Below, piece by piece: positions 1-7,192 of a stretch of 10,141 nt of DNA. The DNA is taken from positions 1 through 10,141 of the forward strand of contig JAOTYN010000118.1 in assembly GCA_029861825.1 (NCBI GenBank), read 5' to 3'. How positions within the stretch are numbered: the first letter of the stretch is position 1; each line of letters starts with the position of its first letter. The notes below the pieces were generated by a model. The model had not been told where the DNA came from. It did not search any database and saw nothing but the letters and a program-made list of their open reading frames with translations. The stretch is from Cyclobacteriaceae bacterium. GTDB lineage: Bacteria > Bacteroidota > Bacteroidia > Cytophagales > Cyclobacteriaceae. Position numbers and translations under genes: made by a program.

Positions 1-270
1 GCTTTTGCAGATTATTTATTGGAGGATATACCCAGGGCTATTTGCATCACCTATAAAGGGCTTTCTGAGGAAATCGTGGTTAATGGTAAATCCTATAACT
101 TACCCATGCCGCCCAACAGACAGTTGACCTCCCTGCAAATTGCGGAAATCATGACTTATATTACCACCGCTTGGGGAGACGAAACCGATATTATCACCCC
201 ACAGCAGGTTGAGAAAGTCAACAAGTCTTGCAGAACTATTCTGTCAAAGCCTGCTCTGCCGACTGAATAG
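1..270 (+). CDS. c-type cytochrome, C-terminal part (5' end outside window)
   Basis: The reading frame is open from base 1 and stops at TAG 268-270, so only the last 89 residues are present; the heme-attachment CXXCH must lie upstream. The visible part has the usual end of a small class I cytochrome c: a GLSEEIVVNGKSYN stretch, then LPMPP, whose Met is the expected second axial heme ligand, then LTSLQIAEIMTYITTAWG, the C-terminal helix that packs on the heme. By family knowledge it is a periplasmic or membrane-associated electron carrier, often near respiratory or nitrous-oxide/copper genes in Bacteroidota, but the neighbours here do not say which pathway. A TTG at 19 could be mistaken for a start, but the frame continues upstream in the same style. 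Its last 35 bases overlap the convergent lipoprotein gene. Confidence 0.75.
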   Translation, partial: AFADYLLEDIPRAICITYKGLSEEIVVNGKSYNLPMPPNRQLTSLQIAEIMTYITTAWGDETDIITPQQVEKVNKSCRTILSKPALPTE

Positions 271-658
271 CCTGATCCATATCGGTCTTCACCTGTTGGA
301 TCATCTGCATCTGGTCCTCAAGATATTGCCTGTTTTCGGGTACTTCTCTTTGCTCGTCAATCCGTTCAAATTGCCTCATCCAAGCCATCATGCCCTCATG
401 AGATTGATCCAATTTAGTGATAAGCAGGTCATTGAGGATCACCTGGTCTATTACTGTGGAATCAGCTGATGCCTTCAGCATTTCATTTTTTTCCATCAGG
501 GAGGTTTTCAGTTCATTTAACCTCCCCATTTGAGGCATTACATCATCGTGAACGGCTAATACTTCGTTTTGCAAATGCTCCAATTGTTCTTGCTCGGCAT
601 TTGTGCAACTGCCTATTACCAACGAACAAAAAAGTAAAAGAAGTGGATTGTTTTTCAT
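236..658 (-). CDS. small coiled-coil lipoprotein, function unknown
   Basis: A 140-residue protein starting at ATG 656-658; a TTG three codons further upstream is possible but gives a worse signal peptide. Residues 1-17 are a lipoprotein signal peptide with a hydrophobic LLLLF core and lipobox IGSC, Cys18 being the lipidation site. The rest is charged and helical, rich in Glu, Gln and Met, with long stretches that look like coiled coil (about 22-60 and 95-138). I recognise no enzymatic motif. Similar proteins in Bacteroidota are sometimes labelled viral A-type inclusion protein repeat, a name based only on coiled-coil composition. It is probably anchored in the outer or inner membrane facing the periplasm. 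It is convergent with, and overlaps, the cytochrome gene. An exact Bacteroidota -7 box lies 21 bases upstream of its ATG. Confidence 0.7.
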   Translation of the reverse strand: MKNNPLLLLFCSLVIGSCTNAEQEQLEHLQNEVLAVHDDVMPQMGRLNELKTSLMEKNEMLKASADSTVIDQVILNDLLITKLDQSHEGMMAWMRQFERIDEQREVPENRQYLEDQMQMIQQVKTDMDQAIQSAEQALTE

Positions 659-678
659 TGGATACAAATTGTTTGGGG

Positions 679-686
679 CAAATTTA
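679..686 (-). promoter_or_regulatory. candidate Bacteroidota -7 promoter box (TAAATTTG)
   Basis: On the minus strand this reads TAAATTTG, an exact match to the Bacteroidota -7 consensus TAnnTTTG. It lies 20 bases upstream of the lipoprotein ATG, which would give a leader of roughly 10-15 bases. I do not see a clear TTTG -33 box at the expected 17-20 base spacing, so this is a single-box prediction. In an AT-rich spacer an exact match can arise by chance. Confidence 0.35.
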
Positions 687-740
687 AAGAACTTCCCTGA
701 GCTTTATGGTATATTAGGGGCTTTAAACTGACAGGCTAAT

Positions 741-1787
741 TTGAGCAAGTTTATATTTCGAATTTTCTGGGTGATAAGCCTGATTATTTTTGCCAGCATT
801 TTCATCACTCCGCAATTTTTTTGGTTAACAGGGGTACTATCGCTGCTTATTCCACTGGTTATTATAATGCACCTGGCCTTTTTGGTGTACTTTGTAATAA
901 AGCCTTCAAATAAAATCTGGTATTCGATAACGGTTCTGGCAGTGGGGCTGCTTTTCCTGAGTCGTACCATTTCTTTACACGGTCCGATTGAAGGTGAAGG
1001 TTCTTTGTCCGTGTTATCCTATAATGTGCGGGTGTTCAACGTATATAGTCACCTTAATAAGAATTTTGAAATATCCAAGAGCACTATTCAATGGACCATA
1101 AATCGGGACGACGATGTATTGTGCCTGCAAGAGTTCTACTACGAACCAAATTCTGAAATATTCAATACGCTGGAAATACTGAGCAAGGATTATCCCCACT
1201 TCCATTTCCAACCAAAGGCTACTAATCAGATTGGAGCACAATTTGGCATGGCCATTTTTAGCAAACATCCCATCATTGATCAAGGAAGTCTGGACATTAC
1301 CCGACATTCTATGAACGACATCCTTTTTACAGATTTAAACTTGGGGTCGGATACAGTCCGGATTTATAATGTTCATTTGGAGTCTATGAGCATAGATGAA
1401 AACCAATTGACCAATTCGAACAGCGAGAATTTTTCGCAAAACTTGGGAGAGCTATTCTCTCAATTGCGCTACGGATTCAGTCAACGGGCAGCCCAGATTG
1501 ATAAACTTTGCGATCATATTCAAGGATCACCCTACCCGGTTATACTTACAGGCGATCTTAATGACGTACCCTATAGCTACTCCTATCAAAAGCTTAAGAA
1601 GTATTTACACAGCTCTTTTGAAAATGCCGGCAAGGGATTTGGTTTCACCTTTAACGGTAAACTTTTTTTTCTACGGATCGATAATCAGTTTTATAGTGAG
1701 GACCTTGAAATAAAAAAGTTCCAAACTTTGAGGAAAGTGAAATACACCGATCATTTCCCTATTTACGGTGAATATTCTTTTGATTAG
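741..1787 (+). CDS. membrane-anchored endonuclease/exonuclease/phosphatase family protein
   Basis: 348 residues from TTG 741. This start is chosen because a TGA at 729-731 closes the frame upstream, and the first internal ATG would delete the first membrane segment. Residues about 6-23, 29-53 and 59-75 are hydrophobic and probably span the membrane, followed by an EEP (DNase I-like) catalytic domain from about 88 to the end. Conserved metal and catalytic residues are present: Asn95 in LSYNVRVFN, Glu131 in LCLQEF, His212 in YNVHLES, Asp272 and Asn274 in TGDLND, and Asp337-His338 in TDHFPI. The usual RIDYI stretch reads RIDNQ (312-316). Family members hydrolyse phosphodiester or phosphomonoester bonds in nucleic acids, inositol phosphates or sphingomyelin; the substrate here cannot be told. 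With three N-terminal helices the catalytic domain probably faces the periplasm. First gene of a likely operon: the next ATG begins 17 bases after its stop. Confidence 0.85.
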   Translation: MSKFIFRIFWVISLIIFASIFITPQFFWLTGVLSLLIPLVIIMHLAFLVYFVIKPSNKIWYSITVLAVGLLFLSRTISLHGPIEGEGSLSVLSYNVRVFNVYSHLNKNFEISKSTIQWTINRDDDVLCLQEFYYEPNSEIFNTLEILSKDYPHFHFQPKATNQIGAQFGMAIFSKHPIIDQGSLDITRHSMNDILFTDLNLGSDTVRIYNVHLESMSIDENQLTNSNSENFSQNLGELFSQLRYGFSQRAAQIDKLCDHIQGSPYPVILTGDLNDVPYSYSYQKLKKYLHSSFENAGKGFGFTFNGKLFFLRIDNQFYSEDLEIKKFQTLRKVKYTDHFPIYGEYSFD

Positions 1788-1804
1788 TTAACTTGCCCCC
1801 TTCT

Positions 1805-3733
1805 ATGAGAAGGTCCTTTCATTTCGTTGTTGCTCTTTTATTGATCCAATGTGCTGCTCCAACAGCACCTCCGGAGGTCAATAATAAGTTCCAGTATCCC
1901 CAAATACGGGAAATCTTCCAATATCAGGATCAACGGAGCGCCCAACTCCAGACCTTCCTCACTCATGAAGACAGTATTTTGAGAGCGGCGGCGGCGGAGG
2001 CTTATGCCTCTGTACAAGACATGGCTGCAGGTCAAGACCTGGTGTCTTTATTAGAGGACCCTTCGGAGACGGTTAGAGGAGCTGCTGCCTATGCCCTGGG
2101 GCAACTTTATGATATTAACGTTCAGGATGCATTAATTGGCAGGATCTCCCAGGAGCACACAATTTCTGTCAAAAACCAGCTTTTAGAAGCACTAGGGAAA
2201 TGCAGCAATGAACAGGGTCTATGGTTTCTTTCACAATGGACACCCCGCGATACTCGAGTAGAAACAGGATTGGCATGGGGTATCTATCGTTGCGGATTAA
2301 AGGGACTACAATCCCCTGACGCTTTGCGAAAGGTGGTATCATTGTTGAGCAGTGAGCACGATCAAGCACGTCTGGGTGCGGCCCATTATTTAGCCAGGAC
2401 CAGGAACTTACAACTTTCCGATTATGCGAAAGAGATCCAGGCTGCCAGTAATGACCCCCTGCCAGAAGTACGTATGGCGTTAGCACTTGCACTTGGCAAA
2501 ACAGGTCCAGTATCCGAATCTAAGTTGACCGCACTGATTTCGCAAGATCCTGATTACCGAGTGCGCATAAATGCCATTAGGGGACTCAGCGCGCTACCTA
2601 ATGTCACAGAAAACGAAGAACTATTGGCAGCTGTAAAAGACTCCCACGCTATGGTGGCCTTGACTGCGGTCAACCTCTTTCAGGATTTTGGCGGAGCCGA
2701 GATGACCGATACTTTAGAGATCCTGGCCGATTTCGTTACGGATAAAAGAGTATCCGCTGCACTGCTAGGAGCCGCCCTAAAGCATGCCAGTGTTAAATCC
2801 GGCCTGACAGCGAAAATCCAAGACCGTTTGGACAACACGGTCAACGCGTACTACAAAGCCCATTACCTGCAAGCCTTGGCCGAGAACCCCTACAATCACG
2901 CATTTTTGGCGGGGATATTATTTGGAGATCACCCTGCAATCATTACCACCACTGCTATCAACGGTCTTTTGAAGATCAATGGGCATCCACAATTTGATGA
3001 GGCTTTGAAAGATGATTTTGCCGGCATTTATCAGAGAGCCATAGAGTCTGGGGACGTCGCTATGGTGGGAATCGCCGCTCAAGCTCTGCGGAATCCCGAT
3101 ATGGCCTACAAAGATCAATTTGAAAACTTGGAATTCCTGGAACAAGCCATGCAAAAACTGGTACTTCCACGGGATATTGAAACCTACCTGGAGCTTCAAA
3201 AAACCGTTAATTATCTTAAAGACTCCACCGCCGTGATACCCGTGGAATTGTCACATGCCAATCCCATTGACTGGGACCGGGTTCAAAACATTCCCAAGGA
3301 CCAATTAGTTAGCATAAACACTGATAGGGGTGAAATTATCATGGAGATGTTGGTGGAGCAAAGCCCAGGCACGGTTGCCTTTATCTTAGAGCTTATGGCC
3401 GACGGCTTTTATGAAGGTAAATCCTTTCACCGGGTAGTCCCCAATTTCGTAGCTCAGGGCGGGTGCCCTCGGGGCGATGGCTGGGGCAGTACAGAACAAA
3501 CTTTAAGATCGGAATTGGGACCGTCAAAATACCAGACCGGATCCGTGGGGATGGCTTCGGCAGGTAAGGATACTGAAAGTTGTCAGTGGTTCATCACCCA
3601 CTCCCCTACTCCCCATTTAGATGGTCGCTATACCATTTTTGCCCAGGTAGTCAAGGGCATGGAGGTGGTCCACAAACTCCAAGTCGGAGATCGAATAGAA
3701 AAAATAACCATTTTAGAAAAAAATGAAATTTGA
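1805..3733 (+). CDS. HEAT-repeat / cyclophilin-type peptidylprolyl isomerase lipoprotein
   Basis: 642 residues from ATG 1805; a TTG at 1793 would add four residues ahead of the signal peptide. Residues 1-15 form a signal peptide ending LLLIQC, so Cys16 may be lipidated, though Gln just before it is unusual for a lipobox. Residues about 40-480 are helical HEAT-like repeats, with copies such as DPSETVRGAAAYALGQL and DPLPEVRMALALALGK. Residues about 500-640 are a cyclophilin domain: FHRVVPNFVAQGG (541-553) carries the expected catalytic Arg543, Phe548 and Gln551, and later come CQWF (593-596) and HLDGRYTIF (604-612). Relative to cyclophilin A, the Met after the Phe is Val, the Asn of the MANAG motif is Ser (MASAG), and Leu605 stands where Trp121 would be, as in many bacterial members. 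It probably acts as a periplasmic proline isomerase/chaperone whose HEAT array binds clients. Its end overlaps the helicase gene by 11 bases, suggesting translational coupling. Confidence 0.88.
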   Translation: MRRSFHFVVALLLIQCAAPTAPPEVNNKFQYPQIREIFQYQDQRSAQLQTFLTHEDSILRAAAAEAYASVQDMAAGQDLVSLLEDPSETVRGAAAYALGQLYDINVQDALIGRISQEHTISVKNQLLEALGKCSNEQGLWFLSQWTPRDTRVETGLAWGIYRCGLKGLQSPDALRKVVSLLSSEHDQARLGAAHYLARTRNLQLSDYAKEIQAASNDPLPEVRMALALALGKTGPVSESKLTALISQDPDYRVRINAIRGLSALPNVTENEELLAAVKDSHAMVALTAVNLFQDFGGAEMTDTLEILADFVTDKRVSAALLGAALKHASVKSGLTAKIQDRLDNTVNAYYKAHYLQALAENPYNHAFLAGILFGDHPAIITTTAINGLLKINGHPQFDEALKDDFAGIYQRAIESGDVAMVGIAAQALRNPDMAYKDQFENLEFLEQAMQKLVLPRDIETYLELQKTVNYLKDSTAVIPVELSHANPIDWDRVQNIPKDQLVSINTDRGEIIMEMLVEQSPGTVAFILELMADGFYEGKSFHRVVPNFVAQGGCPRGDGWGSTEQTLRSELGPSKYQTGSVGMASAGKDTESCQWFITHSPTPHLDGRYTIFAQVVKGMEVVHKLQVGDRIEKITILEKNEI

Positions 3734-4934
3734 GGATTTTGCTCTAGATACCAGTATTATTCAAAGTCTGGAAGCCATGGGCTTTGAAAAACCCACTCCT
3801 ATCCAGGAGCAGGCTATTCCCATATTACTGGATCACCGGGACATTATTGGATGTGCCCAGACCGGCACCGGTAAAACTGCCGCATATTTGCTTCCGGTAA
3901 TTCAGCATATCGCTCAGGAAAGCCCTCAACATATCAATACCTTGATCATTGCCCCCACCCGGGAACTGGCCTTACAGATCGATCAGCAATTAGAGGGATT
4001 TGCCTACTTTACGCCAGTTAGTTCAATCGCCATTTATGGCGGTCGGGATGGGGCATCGTTTGAACGGGAAAAGAAGGCCCTGCTAAAAGGAGCTGACATT
4101 ATCATTGCCACGCCAGGTAAATTTATCCAGCACCTGAACTTGGGTTATGTTGATCTAAGCCACCTTAAGCACTTCATTCTCGATGAGGCCGACCGTATGT
4201 TGGATATGGGCTTCTTTGAGGACATTATGCGAATAGCCAGCAAGTTGCCCAAGCAGAGGCAAACCTTGCTGTTTTCCGCCACCATGCCTCCAAAGATCCG
4301 GACTATGGCCAAGAAGATCCTGATTGATCCGGCTCAGATCAACATTGCTATATCCAAACCAGCTGAAGGGGTTTTTCAGGCCGCATTCAATACCTTTGAC
4401 AATCAAAAAGTGCCGCTTATTGAACATCTTTTAACTGCCAAGCAGGTTTCCAGTGTCTTAATTTTTTGTTCTACCAAGAGAAGTGTAAAGCAGATACAAC
4501 AAGCCTTGGAAGATCTGAAATTTTCCGTGAGTAGCATACATTCTGATTTGGACCAGTCCGAACGTGAAAAAGTTTTACTGGGGTTTCGCAATCGTCAGAT
4601 CAATGTGTTGGTAGCTACGGATATTGTTTCGCGAGGGATAGACATTGAAGATATCGGGTTGATCATAAATTACGATGTACCCAGAGACGCTGAAGATTAT
4701 GTTCATCGTATTGGCCGTACCGCCCGCGCGGAATCAACCGGCACTGCAATAACACTGATCAACCCAGACGACCAATATAAATTTCGAAAAATAGAGAAGC
4801 TGATCGGACGAAGCATTTCTAAAGGACAACTTCCCGAACAATTGGGTCCCGGACCCCGGTCCAAATCCAACCCTCAACGTCCTCAAAAAGATAATTTTCA
4901 CAGATCCAAAAAAGGCCCTAAAAAAAGGTCCTGA
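3723..4934 (+). CDS. DEAD-box ATP-dependent RNA helicase, RhlE-like
   Basis: 403 residues from ATG 3723, starting inside the last codons of the upstream gene. The two RecA-like domains and all motifs are intact: Q motif around Phe21-Gln28, motif I AQTGTGKT (45-52), Ia PTREL (78-82), Ib TPGK (130-133, Lys instead of the usual Arg), II DEAD (154-157), III SAT (185-187), IV LIFCSTK (246-252), V ATDIVSRGIDI (298-308), VI HRIGRTAR (328-335). The stretch from about 370 to the end is a short, basic, low-complexity tail, as in RhlE-type proteins, which helps bind RNA. It should unwind short RNA duplexes in the cytoplasm during ribosome assembly or mRNA decay, often with a role in the cold. RhlE is the best family match; which paralogue cannot be decided here. 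Likely co-transcribed with the HEAT/cyclophilin gene. Confidence 0.92.
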   Translation: MKFEDFALDTSIIQSLEAMGFEKPTPIQEQAIPILLDHRDIIGCAQTGTGKTAAYLLPVIQHIAQESPQHINTLIIAPTRELALQIDQQLEGFAYFTPVSSIAIYGGRDGASFEREKKALLKGADIIIATPGKFIQHLNLGYVDLSHLKHFILDEADRMLDMGFFEDIMRIASKLPKQRQTLLFSATMPPKIRTMAKKILIDPAQINIAISKPAEGVFQAAFNTFDNQKVPLIEHLLTAKQVSSVLIFCSTKRSVKQIQQALEDLKFSVSSIHSDLDQSEREKVLLGFRNRQINVLVATDIVSRGIDIEDIGLIINYDVPRDAEDYVHRIGRTARAESTGTAITLINPDDQYKFRKIEKLIGRSISKGQLPEQLGPGPRSKSNPQRPQKDNFHRSKKGPKKRS

Positions 4935-4990
4935 GGGTAAATACCTCAAATGCCGGGTTAATGCCGTAAACAAAAATTCCTTATGCTTCG

Positions 4991-5004
4991 CTATATTAGT
5001 ATAG
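4991..5004. promoter_or_regulatory. palindromic operator candidate upstream of the XRE regulator
   Basis: CTATATTAGTATAG is a 14-base near-perfect palindrome: 5-base arms CTATA/TATAG around TTAG, 12 of 14 positions symmetric. It ends 18 bases before the ATG of the XRE regulator gene. XRE/Cro proteins bind palindromes of about this size, so autoregulation is a natural guess. The left part, TATATTAG at 4992-4999, is one base off the Bacteroidota -7 consensus TAnnTTTG, so a bound regulator would cover the promoter. No -33 box is clear. Confidence 0.35.
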
Positions 5005-5022
5005 GGAATCCAAATTTACTTT

Positions 5023-5862
5023 ATGAAACAACCTGAACTCGGGCAAAAAATCGCTTCTCTTAGAAAAATAAAGGGTCTGACCCAGGAGGAATTGTGTCAA
5101 GCCTGTAATATAAATATCCGCAGCCTGCAACGTATTGAAAACGGGGAGGTAAATCCCCGGGCGTATACCTTGAAGTTAATTTCCGAACAATTGAATTACG
5201 ACTTCTGGACGGAAGTGGCCGCTACACAGGCCGAACAGAAAAAATCCTGGTGGGATCTCAATTTTGTTAGCGCTCCCAGCGACCGGACTATGGCACAACA
5301 TGCCAGATGGGGTTGGATTGGCGGAATAATCTACTTTCTACTAACCATCCCCGACGTCATAATGGGCGTCTGGCGGTATACCGACAGCCTGGACAGTGCC
5401 GCGAGCATCATCTATGTCTTGGTTTCGGTGGGGATAATACTATCCTCGATCCTGTTTTTCCGGGCCTTTTCCTCACTGGGACGAAAACTCAATCAAAGTA
5501 TACTGACCATATCCTCATATTTGATCATGTTGCTCATAATCGTTCTTTATGGATATGACCTGGTTACCTTAAATTTCCACTCCTGGTCTACCGAGGCCAT
5601 GGGCATCATGCATTTGATGAGTTTGGGATTTGCCGGAATATTCTTCGGCATTGGCCTGGCCAGGACTGAATCGACCGTGGGTAACACTGCCAAGGTCGCT
5701 GCGATCTTGGAAATCGCCGTGGGGGTCAGCTTCGTAGTGATCATCACCGCTTTTGTGGGTCTGGTATTGATATTTCCGGCCATCATTGCCGAGATAGTCC
5801 TTTTGCACAAGGTACAAACCATGTTCGATAAGAGCACCGCCGAGCTGAACTTCGCCAACTAA
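5023..5862 (+). CDS. XRE-family HTH regulator with C-terminal membrane domain
   Basis: 279 residues from ATG 5023. Residues 5-61 are a Cro/C1-type helix-turn-helix: LGQKIASLRKIKGLTQEEL leads into CNINIRSLQRIENGEVNP, with the recognition helix around 30-40, and ends at YDFW. A linker with KKSWWDLN (73-80) follows. Residues about 97-117, 126-147, 160-181, 191-212 and 225-261 are hydrophobic, giving five or six membrane helices, and the tail is short and charged. The DNA-binding domain therefore sits in the cytoplasm, held at the membrane. Such HTH-membrane fusions occur in Bacteroidota and their signals are mostly unknown; the membrane part could sense a lipid, ion or small molecule, but I see no motif that tells. 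It has its own 88-base upstream spacer with a palindrome, and converges on the TPR-like lipoprotein gene across a shared terminator. Confidence 0.82.
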   Translation: MKQPELGQKIASLRKIKGLTQEELCQACNINIRSLQRIENGEVNPRAYTLKLISEQLNYDFWTEVAATQAEQKKSWWDLNFVSAPSDRTMAQHARWGWIGGIIYFLLTIPDVIMGVWRYTDSLDSAASIIYVLVSVGIILSSILFFRAFSSLGRKLNQSILTISSYLIMLLIIVLYGYDLVTLNFHSWSTEAMGIMHLMSLGFAGIFFGIGLARTESTVGNTAKVAAILEIAVGVSFVVIITAFVGLVLIFPAIIAEIVLLHKVQTMFDKSTAELNFAN

Positions 5863-5863
5863 A

Positions 5864-5886
5864 AAGGCCGGCAAAATACCGGCCTT
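5864..5886. terminator. strong intrinsic terminator shared by two convergent genes
   Basis: Perfect 8-base stem AAGGCCGG/CCGGCCTT with a 7-base loop (CAAAATA), lying in the 28 bases between the stop codons of two convergent genes. Read on the minus strand the stem is followed by TTTTTAGTT, a proper U-tract ending the lipoprotein transcript. On the plus strand it is followed by the weaker CTTCTTATT, so it can probably also stop the regulator transcript. Confidence 0.85.
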
Positions 5887-5890
5887 CTTA

Positions 5891-7027
5891 TTAGTACACC
5901 CCGTATAAATGGCTTATCTGCCTGGTTAACTGGTGGTGTATGGGTTTTGTGATCTCATGGAACAAAGCCTGAGGCGGCGGTGGCAGTTCCTCACGTCGCT
6001 GACACAGACGTACCTGCTTTTTCGATAACGCCCGTTCGTCACCGTTGAAATGGCCCCACTCTGAAACCCAGGTAAAAGAACCCGGAAATTCCTGATGGTG
6101 CAAAACCCCTCCATTGGCAGCATCAATAACCTGCATGCTGACCAAACCATCGGATATCACTTCTTTGCTAAAGAGATTCAAAGTGGCATAAACCGTCTGG
6201 TACACCTCCTTCACAGACCCATCTTCCAATGTTACGCTGCCCACCGATACGCTGTCCCGGCTCAGGCGTTTTTGACGATGTTTGGAATGGGTGTGACCCA
6301 CCACGAAATCTTCGAATTGCACCTTTAGGATCTGATCCCAATGACGGGAAGCCAGAGGATCCTCTTCAGTAATAAAATCAACAAACCGAGTGGACTCAAA
6401 ATCGTTCAAGTATCGACTGATGGCTTGTTGAAAGAAATCAGCATCAACCCGATAGTGTCGGGACGATACCGGTACCATGTCCACCAGTACTTTAACGGTC
6501 CCCTGTTCCCAGGCTTCGTCCATTTTCTGGTGTACATCCCGGTAACCCGGTATCATATTCTGCGCCACTTCAAAATGCTCAAAAGCCAAGCGGGCATCGG
6601 CCTTGTTCTGGCGGTTCAAGGCCTCCACTCCCCATTGATAGCGCACTTCAGCAGCCTTGGATTGGGCCTCTTTTAGCTCCCTGTAAAACGGTTGCGGATT
6701 AGGTACCCACCGAAGAGCTGCAGGGGACCTTTGGATTGCCTCATAAACCCTGTTGAGGTCTTGATAATGGACCACCACCCATTCCCACTGGTGAGGATCA
6801 TGGGATTCCAGTTTGTTATCGATCTGCCTAAGGTAATACTTCAACGCCATGGGGTAAGCCCTGGCCAAAGTTTCCGTGGCTTTTTTATTGTTGGGGCTGC
6901 TTTGCAACCGGTTTATGGCCTGATGTAAAGCTTCCCGATAATTGCCTCTCTCAAACTGCTTCTTGCCGCTGGAACAAGAAGCTGCAGCAAAGGCAATAAT
7001 TGCTATCAGTAAAGTTCTTGTTTTCAT
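5891..7027 (-). CDS. TPR-like lipoprotein, function unknown
   Basis: 378 residues from ATG 7025-7027. Residues 1-17 are a lipoprotein signal peptide (TLLIAIIAFAAAS) with Cys18 as lipidation site, followed by SSGKK. Residues about 22-60 (FERGNYREALHQAINRLQ) and 127-172 (YQWGVEALNRQNKADARLAFEHF) read as tetratricopeptide-like helical pairs. The rest, from about 177, is a mixed alpha/beta region without a motif I know: VKVLVDMVPVSS, then a basic patch HTHSKHRQKR (245-254), then beta-rich sequence ending in a proline run ELPPPPQ (347-353). It is probably a periplasmic outer-membrane-anchored protein; TPR parts usually bind partner proteins. The lipobox has Ala at -3, a mild departure. It appears to be a single-gene transcript with a good terminator. 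A long hairpin abuts the start codon and may control translation. Confidence 0.75.
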   Translation of the reverse strand: MKTRTLLIAIIAFAAASCSSGKKQFERGNYREALHQAINRLQSSPNNKKATETLARAYPMALKYYLRQIDNKLESHDPHQWEWVVVHYQDLNRVYEAIQRSPAALRWVPNPQPFYRELKEAQSKAAEVRYQWGVEALNRQNKADARLAFEHFEVAQNMIPGYRDVHQKMDEAWEQGTVKVLVDMVPVSSRHYRVDADFFQQAISRYLNDFESTRFVDFITEEDPLASRHWDQILKVQFEDFVVGHTHSKHRQKRLSRDSVSVGSVTLEDGSVKEVYQTVYATLNLFSKEVISDGLVSMQVIDAANGGVLHHQEFPGSFTWVSEWGHFNGDERALSKKQVRLCQRREELPPPPQALFHEITKPIHHQLTRQISHLYGVY

Positions 7028-7083
7028 GATGTGAGACTTTTTATGTACACCTGGACAAAATTGGTGCTAAAAAGTTCACATCA
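7027..7083 (-). promoter_or_regulatory. long stem-loop touching the lipoprotein start codon
   Basis: The arms 7027-7043 and 7068-7083 form a 16-base-pair stem interrupted by one bulged G (7035): TGATGTGA pairs with TCACATCA and ACTTTTTA with TAAAAAGT. Inside the 24-base loop CACC (7048-7051) can pair with GGTG (7063-7066). On the minus-strand transcript the 3' arm ends at the first base of the AUG of the TPR-like lipoprotein, so a folded leader would hide the initiation region. It could instead act as DNA, as a dyad flanking a promoter: the minus strand of 7056-7063 reads CAATTTTG, one base off the -7 consensus. The structure is clear; the role is inferred. Confidence 0.5.
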
Positions 7084-7122
7084 GAAGCGGAGTGGTTATG
7101 CTACTAAGTACATCAAAGCATA

Positions 7123-7156
7123 AAAACCCCTATAAATGGGCATTTTAAAGGGTTTT
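7123..7156 (-). terminator. likely terminator of the DUF3127 gene
   Basis: Arms AAAACCC (7123-7129) and GGGTTTT (7150-7156) form a 7-base-pair stem; inside it AAAT/ATTT (7134-7137/7142-7145) can pair around a GGGC loop. On the minus strand the stem starts 36 bases after the DUF3127 stop codon and ends in five T. Only three G-C pairs, so moderate strength. Confidence 0.45.
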
Positions 7157-7192
7157 AACAGCAAATGTCAAAAATTGTAACGGACTGTAAAA

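Noticed and set aside
1663..1670. T8 run inside the EEP gene as a phase-variation or frameshift site
   Set aside because: The frame runs intact through it and the encoded KLFFLRID fits the family, so there is no sign of slippage beyond the run itself.
1985..1997. GCG trinucleotide repeat in the HEAT/cyclophilin gene
   Set aside because: Only about four units, coding for Ala in a HEAT helix; ordinary coding sequence.
4932..4948. TGAGG/CCTCA inverted repeat at the helicase stop codon as a terminator
   Set aside because: Only five base pairs with a 7-base loop and no T-tract on either side.
5547..5874. Long minus-strand open frames under the XRE regulator gene
   Set aside because: They lie opposite a well-supported gene with a clear HTH and membrane helices and show no recognisable protein features.
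7027..7083. CRP-type site (TGTGA ... TCACA)
   Set aside because: The half-sites are about 42 bases apart, not the 6 required for a CRP dimer; they are simply the ends of the hairpin.
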